NCBI GenBank assembly: GCA_021802125.1
Contig: JAKAAX010000008.1
Location: 1 to 64,000 of the forward strand
Origin: Thermoplasmata archaeon
GTDB taxonomy: Archaea; Thermoplasmatota; Thermoplasmata; Lutacidiplasmatales; UBA184
Length of the DNA stretch: 64,000 nucleotides
Direction: 5' to 3'
Positions 1 through 8,827 of this stretch are shown piece after piece. A program made the translations under genes and the position numbers. The notes under the pieces were generated by a model. The model saw only the letters and a program-made list of their open reading frames with translations, was not told where the DNA came from and did not search any database. Within the stretch, counting starts at the first letter, position 1. Every line of letters begins with the position of its first letter.

Positions 1-36
1 CGGGGACGCTAGAGCGCCTCCCGCGAAGGATCGCGC

Positions 37-2388
37 TCACTCCGAGGCGCGAGAGGGTCCGCCGGACGGGCGGGGTGCCCGCCAGATGATCAGCCCGCCC
101 CAGAGCACGACCTCGGCGGCGAAGACCACCGTGAGGAACGGCGCGGAGAGCTCGAGCGGGGTGTAGGCGACGTCCGTCGCCACGAACGTGGCCGATCCCG
201 AGGCGCCCAAGGTCACGTTCGATTGGCCCGAGGACGCGTAGGGCCGCGTCGCCAAGGGCTCCTGGGGCGGCTGGGGGAAAAGCGGTGCGAGGTCCGGGGA
301 AGAGGGAGCGGTGAACGGGATCCCCGAGGGCACCGGGAACCCCTGCGAGGCCTGCAGAGGGAGCGGAGCTCGGGCGAGGGTACCGCCCGGGTAGGGGCTC
401 GAGAAGTCGAACATGTCCAGGGGGAGGTTCGAGCTCGCCACGAACTGGTTGAGAGGCAAGAGTCCCCAGTTGTAGTCGACGAACGCCAGCGTGGACGCGT
501 GGTTCATCACCGTGTGGGAGACGTACGCCTCCTTCGAGTAGGGCGAGACCACGATGAGCGGGATCCGCATGCCCAGCTGCTCGCCGTCCACGACGGGCGG
601 CGCGACGTGGTCGTAGTAGCCTCCGGCCTCATCGTAGGTGATGAAGACCGCGGTGGAGTTCCACTCCGGGCTCGCCATGATCTTGTCCAGGAAGAAGAGC
701 AGCCACATCTCCCCCGCGAGCATGTTCCCCGGCGGCCCCTGGCTGTACTCGTCCGTGAGGCCCCCGTCCACGGGCCTCAGCCAGCTGACGGCGGGCAGGC
801 TCCCGTCCGCGAGCTGGCTCTCGAAGGTCGCGTAGCTTCCGACCCCCGGCGTGCTCGCGGAGACTCCCTGCACGGTGTCGAAGCTCCCGAGACCCTGCGA
901 GGGGTTGTCCAGGTAGTACCCCCAGCTGATCCCCGCCGCGCTGAGCTCTCCGGGCATGGTCTCATCGAAGGGGATCCAGGGAGGGGGCCCGTAGTCGTTG
1001 ATGACGGGGCTGTAGCCGGCGATCGCGTAGAGGTGGTTCGGGTTCGACTCCGTGAGGGCGCTCGAAAAGTAGGCGTCCGCGAGGCTGTACTGCTGCGCCA
1101 CGTCCCACTCGGGGGCCATCTCGGCGGCCGTGAACGTGGTCAGCGCGGGAGTCCCGGATCCCGAGTCGTCGAGCCAGCCGTTCATCTGGCCCTGGTTCCA
1201 GTCGATGTGGTACGCGGTGTACCCTTCGTAGGGATCCGCCGTGCTGAACGTCCCGTTCGACACGGGTTCCACCGCTCCGCTCGGGCAGGAGCCGGACCCG
1301 GGAATGAACGGACAACCGTAGGCCGGTGGAGCCTGCTCTAGCCCGTTCGGAACTGGGAGCTGTCCCAGGACCCCGCTCGCGCTGGGGTTGGGTCGTGGGT
1401 CGGAGGGGTAGGTCCCGAAGATGTTGTCGAAGGCGTGGTTCTCGAACATGATCGAGATCACGTGGCGGATCGGGGTCAATGGGGCGGTGAGCCCGTGGGC
1501 GTACGGGCTCGAGGCCACGTTGGGGGAGACCCCACCGGTACTCGAGGAGGGGGAGACCCCTGGAGCGAGAAGAAGGAAGGCGAGGAGGAGCGGCAGGAAC
1601 ACGACCATGGAGCTCTGGCGGGCCGAGGAGGCCCAGGGCCGGCGGCGGAGGCGGAGGAGACCGATCATGTGGGAGCGAACTCTCTCCGGTCCGAACGTGG
1701 AGGCCGAGGAGCGCGCGGGGGCAGCAGCGGGGGGGCTGTCCTCCGCTCCCGTAGACGCCTTCGACCCGTCCTCCGCCGAGACGGGCGACGGTCCTCCCGT
1801 CCGACGACCCGCCCGCCACATGCCCAGGAGGACCAGCACGAACAGGGCGGCCGCTCCCTCCTCGGTGTAGAGGATGAGGTAGGGGAAACCCTGGAACCCG
1901 CTCTCCGCGTAGATGAGCGAGTAGACCACGGCCATCACCAGCGGCCCGATGACGAGCCCCGGACCCCAGAGGAACCGGCGACGCGCCCGCAGGTCGGGAA
2001 CGACGTGCGGCATCACGAGGATGGCCAGCGGAAGCCCTCCCACTGTGCAGAGAAGCGACCGAAGGAGCAGGTCGAGGTTCGGCACGACCGGATAGTTCGT
2101 GTTCGCGAACCAGGTCCCCACCGCCCCCACGATCGCGATCGCGACGGCCCAAGGCAGAGGGTGGCGGAGGGTCCGGGCCATGACCACCCCGAGCGTCGGG
2201 AATGCGAGCCCGCCCACGACGACCCCGAGCAGGATGTACACCTCCTGCCGGGGGTCTCCCAGGAGGAAGAGGAGACCGGTCAGGTAGACCAGGCTCACGA
2301 GGGAGAACCCGTCCAGGAAGGCGCCCAGGGTGAAGTAGGCCCAGCGGCGCTTCGGCCGTTGGGGACCCGCCGGGCCGCCCTGCTTCAT
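37..2388 (-). CDS. Membrane-anchored phosphoesterase (phospholipase C / acid phosphatase family)
   Basis: The 783-residue protein has two parts. Residues 20-190 hold about six hydrophobic segments with short loops, followed by a Ser/Ala/Pro-rich linker. A further hydrophobic segment at 262-278 leads into a phosphoesterase domain (about 305-690) of the family that includes bacterial phospholipases C and AcpA acid phosphatases. The family signature FENHAFDNIFGTYP lies near residue 316, and a second conserved block reads TYDEAGGYYDHVAPP. A last hydrophobic helix near 755-772 would anchor the C-terminus. The catalytic part should face outside and cleave phosphate esters or phospholipids; the substrate is not predictable. 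The six-helix N-terminus is unusual for the family. An internal ATG at residue 241, just before the 262-278 helix, would give a conventional signal-anchored enzyme, so the fusion is not certain. It is followed by no cofactor gene. Confidence 0.8.
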   Translation of the reverse strand: MKQGGPAGPQRPKRRWAYFTLGAFLDGFSLVSLVYLTGLLFLLGDPRQEVYILLGVVVGGLAFPTLGVVMARTLRHPLPWAVAIAIVGAVGTWFANTNYPVVPNLDLLLRSLLCTVGGLPLAILVMPHVVPDLRARRRFLWGPGLVIGPLVMAVVYSLIYAESGFQGFPYLILYTEEGAAALFVLVLLGMWRAGRRTGGPSPVSAEDGSKASTGAEDSPPAAAPARSSASTFGPERVRSHMIGLLRLRRRPWASSARQSSMVVFLPLLLAFLLLAPGVSPSSSTGGVSPNVASSPYAHGLTAPLTPIRHVISIMFENHAFDNIFGTYPSDPRPNPSASGVLGQLPVPNGLEQAPPAYGCPFIPGSGSCPSGAVEPVSNGTFSTADPYEGYTAYHIDWNQGQMNGWLDDSGSGTPALTTFTAAEMAPEWDVAQQYSLADAYFSSALTESNPNHLYAIAGYSPVINDYGPPPWIPFDETMPGELSAAGISWGYYLDNPSQGLGSFDTVQGVSASTPGVGSYATFESQLADGSLPAVSWLRPVDGGLTDEYSQGPPGNMLAGEMWLLFFLDKIMASPEWNSTAVFITYDEAGGYYDHVAPPVVDGEQLGMRIPLIVVSPYSKEAYVSHTVMNHASTLAFVDYNWGLLPLNQFVASSNLPLDMFDFSSPYPGGTLARAPLPLQASQGFPVPSGIPFTAPSSPDLAPLFPQPPQEPLATRPYASSGQSNVTLGASGSATFVATDVAYTPLELSAPFLTVVFAAEVVLWGGLIIWRAPRPSGGPSRASE

Positions 2389-2424
2389 GGGAGCCTACGC
2401 GAGCGAGGAGGGGGTGCGCACAGC

Positions 2425-2826
2425 TCAGTGCCCGCCCTTGGCGACGTGAGCCCGATAGCGGGCGGCGTCAAGGAGGGAGGAGATGTCCGGCTTCCCCGTC
2501 GCGCGAAGCTTGTAGAGCCAACCCTTGCCGTACGGGTCCTTGTTGACCAGCTCCGGATGGGCCTTGAGCTCCGTGTTGACCTCCGAGATCTTCCCCTCGA
2601 TGGGGGCGTAGATGTCGGCCACGGTCTTTACCGACTCGAGGACCATGATGGGCTGCTTCGGCCGGCCCTCCTTCCCGACGGCGGGGAGGTCGACGAAGAC
2701 GACGTCGGTCAGCTCCGCCTGCGCGTGGTCGGTGATCCCGACGGTCACGAGGTCGCCCTCGACCCGGACCCACTCGTGCGACTCGGTGTAGTGCAGCTCC
2801 TCGGGGACTCCGCTCTCCGTCGTCAT
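2425..2826 (-). CDS. gcvH: Glycine cleavage system H protein (lipoyl carrier)
   Basis: This 133-residue protein matches the usual H-protein length and fold. The lipoylation motif ESVKTVADIYAPIEGKI is intact, with the lipoyl-lysine at K67. The start (ATG, 2826) overlaps the stop of the SAH hydrolase gene by four bases (ATGA), so the two are translationally coupled. H protein normally shuttles the aminomethyl group between the P, T and L proteins of glycine cleavage, but gcvT, gcvP, lpd and lipoate genes are absent from this window. It may work with a glycine cleavage system encoded elsewhere, or as a free-standing lipoyl carrier. Family assignment is firm; the role in this operon is open. Confidence 0.92.
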   Translation of the reverse strand: MTTESGVPEELHYTESHEWVRVEGDLVTVGITDHAQAELTDVVFVDLPAVGKEGRPKQPIMVLESVKTVADIYAPIEGKISEVNTELKAHPELVNKDPYGKGWLYKLRATGKPDISSLLDAARYRAHVAKGGH

Positions 2827-4073
2827 GTTCCTTCCTCCCAACTCTCCAGGTACTTCTTCTGGGCCGCCGTGAGCTCGTCGATCTCGGCCCCGTACGGCCG
2901 CAGGGCGGCTTGGGCCACGGCCCGGTCCAGAGCGGCGGGCACGGGGTAGACCCCCGGCCGCATCCCCTTCCCTTCCTTCTTCAGGTGCTCGGCCGAAAGC
3001 GCTTGGAGTGCGAAGCTCATGTCCATGATCTCGACCGGGTGCCCCTGGCCGGCGGCGAGGTTGACGAGGCGTCCCTCGGCGAGGAGGTAGATGCGCCGGC
3101 CGTCGGCCATGCGGAACTCCTCCACGCTGCCCCGCACCTTCCGCTGCTCGACCGCGAGGCCGGCAAGGTCCTTCTTGTTGATCTCGACGTCGAAGTGACC
3201 GGAGTTGGCCAGGCAGCAGCCGTCCTTCATCACCTTGAGATGCTCGGCCCTCACGACGTCCGTGCACCCGGTAACGGTGATGATGAAGTCGGCGACCCGC
3301 GCCGCGTCCAGCATCCGCATCACCCGGAAGCCCTCCATCCGGGCCTCCATGGCGCGCGAAGCGTCGATCTCCGTCACGATGACCTCGGCTCCCAGTCCGC
3401 GCAGGCGGGAGGCGACCCCCTTCCCGCACCAGCCGTAGCCGGCCACCACGGCGGTCCGCCCCGCCACGACCAGGTTGGTCGCGGTGAAGATCCCGTCCAA
3501 GGTCGACTGGCCCGTGCCGAAACGGTTGTCGAAGAGGTGCTTCATCGTCGCGTCGTTGACATCGATCGCGGGCCAGGGAAGCTTGCCCTCCCGCTGCATG
3601 GCCTTCAGCCGGACGACCCCGGTCGTGGTCTCCTCCGTGCTTCCGAGGATCTTCCCCCGGCGGCCCTTCCCGCGAGCGATGGCGGCCGCCACCAGGTCCG
3701 AACCGTCATCGATGATGATGTCCGGGTCCGCGTTCAGCATGGCCTGGATCCCCTCGCGGTAGTCGGCGAGCGACTCGCCCTTGACCGCGTAGGTCTCGAC
3801 CCCCTCGTGCAGCACGTGCGCGACGGCGTCATCGTCGGTGGAGAGCGGGTTGGAGGCGGCCATGTGCACGTCGGCCCCGCCCGCCTGGAGCGCGAGGGCC
3901 AGGGCGCAGGTCTTCGATTCGACGTGGAGGACGAGGGATAGGGTCAGGCCCCGGAAGGGTTGCTCCTTCTCGAACCGGGCCCGGATCCCCTCGAGGATCG
4001 GCATGTGGGCGCGTGCCCACTCGACCTTGCGCGTCCCCATCTCGAGGTTCCCTACCGCCTTCGGCTTGGCCAA
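2823..4073 (-). CDS. ahcY: Adenosylhomocysteinase (S-adenosyl-L-homocysteine hydrolase)
   Basis: The 416-residue enzyme hydrolyses S-adenosylhomocysteine to adenosine and homocysteine, using a tightly bound NAD. Visible family blocks include HVESKTCALALALQAGGADV, STEETTTGV, the active-site region NDATMKHLFDNRFGTGQS, and the NAD-binding stretch VVAGYGWCGKGVASRLRGLGA. The C-terminus GVYPVPAALDRAVA is also typical. Length fits the archaeal short form. It clears the by-product of SAM methyltransferases and supplies homocysteine to the transsulfuration enzymes encoded 8 kb away. The gene is the first of a two-gene unit with gcvH. Confidence 0.96.
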   Translation of the reverse strand: MAKPKAVGNLEMGTRKVEWARAHMPILEGIRARFEKEQPFRGLTLSLVLHVESKTCALALALQAGGADVHMAASNPLSTDDDAVAHVLHEGVETYAVKGESLADYREGIQAMLNADPDIIIDDGSDLVAAAIARGKGRRGKILGSTEETTTGVVRLKAMQREGKLPWPAIDVNDATMKHLFDNRFGTGQSTLDGIFTATNLVVAGRTAVVAGYGWCGKGVASRLRGLGAEVIVTEIDASRAMEARMEGFRVMRMLDAARVADFIITVTGCTDVVRAEHLKVMKDGCCLANSGHFDVEINKKDLAGLAVEQRKVRGSVEEFRMADGRRIYLLAEGRLVNLAAGQGHPVEIMDMSFALQALSAEHLKKEGKGMRPGVYPVPAALDRAVAQAALRPYGAEIDELTAAQKKYLESWEEGT

Positions 4074-4224
4074 CCGTTCTCACCGTCCCGGCCGCCGCAC
4101 CAAGGGGGGGTTCTTACGCCTTCGGGTCCCGGGCCGCGGCCCACCGGGGGAGACCTGGCCCATCGGCAGGGCCTTCCGAGGGGGTCCGGGGGCCACCGGA
4201 GGCGGCCCCGGCCCTACGGTCGCG

Positions 4225-7200
4225 CTACCTCGTCGCCGCGCCGCAGAACGGACAGACCAGGAAGTCCGCGTTGATCTCCCGCTGGCAGGACGAGCAGGTC
4301 TTCATCCCGGCCCCGGAGGCGCCCGGCACCGCCGCTTGCGCGGGGGGTGCAGGGGCGACCCCGCCGTGCCCGACGGAGGGTGGTGCGGTGAAGCCGCCGG
4401 AGGGCGCTCCGGGAGCCGGGACACCCGTGCCGCCGGCTCCGCCGGAGGGAGGCGTCCCGCCGAGGTAGAGGTCCTCCCCGCTCGTCTTCTGGGCGGAGGG
4501 GGCGCTCATGCCCGTCCGGGTGCCCTGCGTCTGCTGCAGCTTGAAGGCGCTGTAGGAGAGGTAGGAGGGCTGCCTCTTCCACCAGTCCCAGAACGCCCCT
4601 TCGGTGTAGTTCTCGCCGAGCTCCTTCCGGGCCTCCGAGCGGTAGCGCTCGATGGCCTGCGTGTAGTCCTTCCTCTGGGCCTCGTCGGGCGCGGCGCCCT
4701 GCTTGCCCAAGAGAATGGCCGAGCACTCGGGACAGACCTGGCTCTTCGCCGGGATCGTGGAGGCGCAACGGCTGCAGCGGACCATCTCCGCTTCGAACTC
4801 GGCTCCGCACTTCGGGCAGGCCGGGGCCTTCTCGGGGATGAGCTCGCCGCACTCGCCGCACTCGACCAGGCGGCCCTTGCCGGACTTGCTCATCAGGAAC
4901 ACGGCCGCCACGAGGACCGCGACCGCCGCCACCGCTCCGATGATGATGAACGCCAGAGTGGACAGCGAGCCGTTCGGGCAGATGAACTGGGAGAGCTCGT
5001 TACAGGCCGCCGGCGGGGCGGTCACGGTGATGGTGTACGGGGTCGCGGACCACCCTTCGCCGCCGTTGTACTGGGCGTAGAGGATGACGTTGTACGTGCC
5101 CGGCGCGAGAGGCCCGTTCGCGTTGCTGTAGACCCCCACGCTGAGGTTGGTGAAGGCCGAGGAGTTGGTCGTCCTCGCCTGGGGGAGGCCGCTCCACTCC
5201 GAGTAGGTGACGTTCGTGGCCGTCGCGGGGTCGTACAGGCTCGCGCCGATCGTCGCCCATCCCGTGCCGTTGAAGATCACTTCGCCGTCCACGGTGAAGA
5301 TCTGCGTGCTGCCCTCTTGGACGGAGTGGCTCGAGAACGTGACCCCGTTGAAGCGGATGCTCGACGGCCAGATCATCACGTTGACCGGCGCCTCCACGGT
5401 GTGGTTCGCGCCGCCGTTGAAGTAGTTCACGAAGATCGCGAACGTGCGCAGCTGGCTGGGCTGGCCCGGAGCGACGCTCCCGCCCGCGTTGATGACGCTC
5501 TCGTTCACGTGCCAGGAGAGCGAGAGGTTGAGGTGCTGCCACTGGGTGATCGTGTTGAGCGACAACGGGTGGGGCATGAGCATCTGCCAGTAGGTGCTCT
5601 TGCCCACGACCTTCATCGCGAGCCAGTAGGTCGCCTGGGTCCCCGGGCCACCGACATTGGTCATGTTCGCGTCGATGCCCAGAAGGCTCCCGATCGAGAC
5701 GTTCGCGTTCGGGGCCCACGTGAGCACGCCGTTCGCGTTCAGGACCTCGGGCACCACGATGGGCACCGTCGTCCGGGTGTTGTTGGCGATGACCAGGCTG
5801 GTGTAGTCCACCGTGTAGACGCTCGTCGGCGCCGTGTCCCAGAAGGTGAAGGACGGGGAGGGGTTCTTGCCCGGGAACACCGGAGTGTAGGTGACCTGGG
5901 CCTGGACCAGCGTCGTGCAGGTGCAGATGACCTGCGTCGTGACCGTCGCAAGCCAAGTGCCGCTGTTCGAGTTGATGCCTCCGGAGTTCAGGACCGACGC
6001 GCCGATCCAGGTCGCGACGTTGGAGCCGCCGACCCCGGTCGGGGTGATGAGCTGGAAGGAGACCGCCACCGAGCCCGCGGCCGCAGGGGCGTCACCGATG
6101 TTGGTGACCAGCGCCTGGAGGACGACCGTGTTCTGGGTGTTGGGTGAGCCGCTCGTGACCAGCTGGTTCGTCGCCTGGTCGAGCATCGAGGTGTAGACCC
6201 CGCCGTGGCCCGAGGGGCTGGAGAACGGCACGCCGTTCACGTCGAACTTGGCCGAGACGGCCTTGCCCGTGGTGGACGGCCAGGTGGTCGTGTGCGCCGG
6301 GTCGATCATCGCCCAGAGCATGTGGGCGCCCGCCGACCAGAACGGCTGCGGGGACGTGAAGGTCATGCTGAGGGTGATGGTCGTGCTGCTCACCGAGGAG
6401 AAGTCCGTGTCCGTGAGCGCGTGGGAGGCGACGGACTGGTTGTAGGGCAGCGTTCCGGAGGTCCCGGGGTAGTTATCGTAGAGCACCAGGGGGATCGAGG
6501 GGGCCCCGAGCTGGAGGCTGTTCGCGTCCAGCACGGTCACGTTGACCGAGATGGTGTAGTTCTCCGTGTAGGCAGGCGGGGTGGACCCCGCGGCGTTCCA
6601 CAGGTTGAACTGGATCCCCTTCACCTGGAGGTCCGCGATCAGGAGCGGTGCCTGGGCGGGAGGCAGGGAGAGCGGGGCGGAGCAGCTCGACCCGTAAGGC
6701 CAGCTGCAGATCTTCGGCGAGGCCAACTTCTCGCTTATGGTGGCCGAGGGTCCCCCGGTCACGTTGGCCGCCGTCTCGAAGAGGGACATGTTGTAGTTCC
6801 CGAAGGAGACCCCGTCCGGGAGCGAGTAGGCCGTGAGGTTGTCCGTCAGGATCGCGATGGTCCCGACCCCGGCGGCGTTGGTCATGTTGTAGGTCGAGGT
6901 CCCCGCCACGTGGGACGCGTAGTAGGAGAGGGCGGAGTAGAGCTGCGGGACGCCGGCCGACAGCCAGTTGCTGTTGGTGAAGTTCCGCGCGGTGTAGTTG
7001 TTGTGAGAGGTGGCGGCGGGCGTCGTGGGCAGCGCCGCGAGCTGGGCCCCGACCACCGGGGAACCGGTCGGGTTCGTGATCCTCGCCTGGACCCACTGGA
7101 AGATGTAGACGTTCGAGGTCGCGTCGGGCACGAACGCGCTGACGTTCGTGTAGGGGTTGCTGAAGAGGCTGTTCGCGCTGGAGTTCACCAGGAAGGCGGT

Positions 7201-8481
7201 CGACTGGTCCTCAAGGACCATCTTGTTCGACCCCCAGTTGGGGACGGTCCGCGGGTCGACCCAGTTCACGTTCACCGTGGAGTCGACGGCCACGTACGAC
7301 GAGGCGTGGGACACCACGACGTTGAACTGGAAGTCCGGCGTCAGCGAGACGTAGAGGTTCGTGATCGTTACGCCCGGCGCGCTCGCGCCCCCGAGCCGGA
7401 TGAACCCGGCCCCGGACTCGAACGCCCGCAGCAGGGTGTAGAGGTTCAGGTGGTCGATCGGGCTCTGCATGAAGGCGCGGGACAGGTTGAGCGTGATGTT
7501 GTGCGAACCGGCGGCGAACGTCGTGCCGGGGAAGCTCGCGGTCATCCCGTAGATCGTGAGGTTGACCTCGGCGGTGATCGGGACGCCGGTCGGGTTCGAG
7601 AACCCGATATCGACGGCTCCCGCCGACCAGGAGTTGTAGGTGTCCAGGACCAGCGGCGTGGACGGAACGATGGTCGGGGTGTTCACCCACGTCGTCGGAA
7701 GGGCGATCGGGAGCAGCGAGCTCGCGAAGTTCTCATTGAGGGCGTTCGTGCTCGCGAAGGAGGACTTGTAGGTCCCGTTGATCGTGCTGTCGATCGTCGT
7801 CAGGTTGGACCAGTACGACACCAGGATCGAGGGCCCGAAGCTGTTGTCCGAGGTGTAGTTCGCGGGCCAGCCCACGACGCCTGGGACCGCAGGGTTCGCC
7901 GAGATCGTGGAGCGGTTGACGTAGAGGTTCGAGGAGTCGTTGACGAAGATGTTCCCGGGGAAGAGGAGCGCGCTGTTGTAGGTGAGCGCGAAGGTGCTCC
8001 CTCCCGAGATGGTGAGGTTCAGCTTGTCGTACGCGCGCAGCCCGGGCGCGTTGGTCGTGATGGTGGAGTTGACCAGGTAGACGTGACCGTAGTTGGTGTC
8101 GTTGAACCAGTAGCGGCGTTGAAGGTCGCTCGCGCAGCCGCACACCGTCTGGGTGTAGCTGTTGAACACCACGTTCTCGTGGTAGATCCAGAGGGACCCG
8201 CCGTTCTCCACCGTGATGTTGCCGCCCATCAGGTAGTAGCCGAGCCCGCCGTTGGAGGCGGGCGAGATGGTCATGTTCCCGCCGTTGACGATGATGTCCG
8301 GGTTCCCGTTGGCGCGGGGCGCCGCCACCGAGGTGGAATGGGAGACACCGAGGTTGGAAGCGCTCGTCGAGGTCGCAGCGTGGCCGGCGACGGTGACCAC
8401 ACCCAGACCCGCGAGTCCGGAGATCAAGAGCAGTACCAAGATGGCCCAGACGGTCAGCCGGGACGCCCTAGGGTGATACAC
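4225..8481 (-). CDS. Giant exported surface protein with cytoplasmic zinc-ribbon tail
   Basis: The 1418-residue protein begins with a basic N-terminus and a hydrophobic signal/anchor (residues about 8-35). It continues with over 1100 residues of Ser/Thr/Asn-rich extracellular sequence full of N-glycosylation sequons and beta-rich Ig/CARDB-like stretches. A transmembrane helix lies near 1172-1196, followed by a cytoplasmic tail of about 220 residues. The tail has two adjacent CxxC-CxxC zinc ribbons (CGECGELIPEKAPACPKCG and CSRCASTIPAKSQVCPEC), a charged helical segment with an FWDWWKRQ motif, a Gly/Pro/Ala-rich linker and a last ribbon (CSSCQREINADFLVCPFCG). I recognise no enzymatic domain. 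Start is GTG at 8481, preceded by GGGAGG eight bases upstream. It could be a cell-surface or adhesion protein with an internal interaction module. Confidence 0.85.
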   Translation of the reverse strand: MYHPRASRLTVWAILVLLLISGLAGLGVVTVAGHAATSTSASNLGVSHSTSVAAPRANGNPDIIVNGGNMTISPASNGGLGYYLMGGNITVENGGSLWIYHENVVFNSYTQTVCGCASDLQRRYWFNDTNYGHVYLVNSTITTNAPGLRAYDKLNLTISGGSTFALTYNSALLFPGNIFVNDSSNLYVNRSTISANPAVPGVVGWPANYTSDNSFGPSILVSYWSNLTTIDSTINGTYKSSFASTNALNENFASSLLPIALPTTWVNTPTIVPSTPLVLDTYNSWSAGAVDIGFSNPTGVPITAEVNLTIYGMTASFPGTTFAAGSHNITLNLSRAFMQSPIDHLNLYTLLRAFESGAGFIRLGGASAPGVTITNLYVSLTPDFQFNVVVSHASSYVAVDSTVNVNWVDPRTVPNWGSNKMVLEDQSTAFLVNSSANSLFSNPYTNVSAFVPDATSNVYIFQWVQARITNPTGSPVVGAQLAALPTTPAATSHNNYTARNFTNSNWLSAGVPQLYSALSYYASHVAGTSTYNMTNAAGVGTIAILTDNLTAYSLPDGVSFGNYNMSLFETAANVTGGPSATISEKLASPKICSWPYGSSCSAPLSLPPAQAPLLIADLQVKGIQFNLWNAAGSTPPAYTENYTISVNVTVLDANSLQLGAPSIPLVLYDNYPGTSGTLPYNQSVASHALTDTDFSSVSSTTITLSMTFTSPQPFWSAGAHMLWAMIDPAHTTTWPSTTGKAVSAKFDVNGVPFSSPSGHGGVYTSMLDQATNQLVTSGSPNTQNTVVLQALVTNIGDAPAAAGSVAVSFQLITPTGVGGSNVATWIGASVLNSGGINSNSGTWLATVTTQVICTCTTLVQAQVTYTPVFPGKNPSPSFTFWDTAPTSVYTVDYTSLVIANNTRTTVPIVVPEVLNANGVLTWAPNANVSIGSLLGIDANMTNVGGPGTQATYWLAMKVVGKSTYWQMLMPHPLSLNTITQWQHLNLSLSWHVNESVINAGGSVAPGQPSQLRTFAIFVNYFNGGANHTVEAPVNVMIWPSSIRFNGVTFSSHSVQEGSTQIFTVDGEVIFNGTGWATIGASLYDPATATNVTYSEWSGLPQARTTNSSAFTNLSVGVYSNANGPLAPGTYNVILYAQYNGGEGWSATPYTITVTAPPAACNELSQFICPNGSLSTLAFIIIGAVAAVAVLVAAVFLMSKSGKGRLVECGECGELIPEKAPACPKCGAEFEAEMVRCSRCASTIPAKSQVCPECSAILLGKQGAAPDEAQRKDYTQAIERYRSEARKELGENYTEGAFWDWWKRQPSYLSYSAFKLQQTQGTRTGMSAPSAQKTSGEDLYLGGTPPSGGAGGTGVPAPGAPSGGFTAPPSVGHGGVAPAPPAQAAVPGASGAGMKTCSSCQREINADFLVCPFCGAATR

Positions 8482-8827
8482 GTTGTATTCCTCCCAGATG
8501 CCTATGGCGCAGCCGCACCAAGAGGCATGAGTTAAATCTTATCCCGCCTATAAAAGACCCTCGGCCGGCCCGTGCGTCCCAGGTTCGGGCCGTGGACCGG
8601 TCAACGTCAGTGCAGGTCCCGCATGGGCCGGCGAGCGTTCCGTTCTCTCGTGGTCGGCGTGCACTTCGCCGCGGTCCTCCGACCCCATCTCGAAGCCCTC
8701 GCGCGCACTGTTGCGTTCGCTTTGACCGTCCCGGTGAGGAGCGAGGGCGCTCCGGTTCGTGACCGTAGAGAGGGCGGACGGCCGCCAACGCCGCCTCGGG
8801 AGCCCGCCGAACGCGGGGGGGGGCGGG
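8482..8827. other. 346-base gap without a recognisable gene
   Basis: Between the surface-protein start and the end of the MDR oxidoreductase gene I see no credible coding frame on either strand and no tRNA-like fold. Apart from the promoter and ribosome-binding site of the surface protein near 8490-8556, the stretch holds nothing I can name. Confidence 0.5.
8549..8556 (-). promoter_or_regulatory. TATA box of the giant surface-protein gene
   Basis: On the minus strand this reads CTTTTATA, a good archaeal TATA box, about 70 bases before the GTG start. Transcription would begin near 8525 and leave a leader of about 45 bases with a Shine-Dalgarno site. This is the clearest leadered promoter in the window. 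Confidence 0.55.

Noticed and set aside
6205..8535. A 776-codon plus-strand frame
   Set aside because: It is antisense to the giant surface-protein gene, with only Val/Arg/Gly/Asp-rich sequence.
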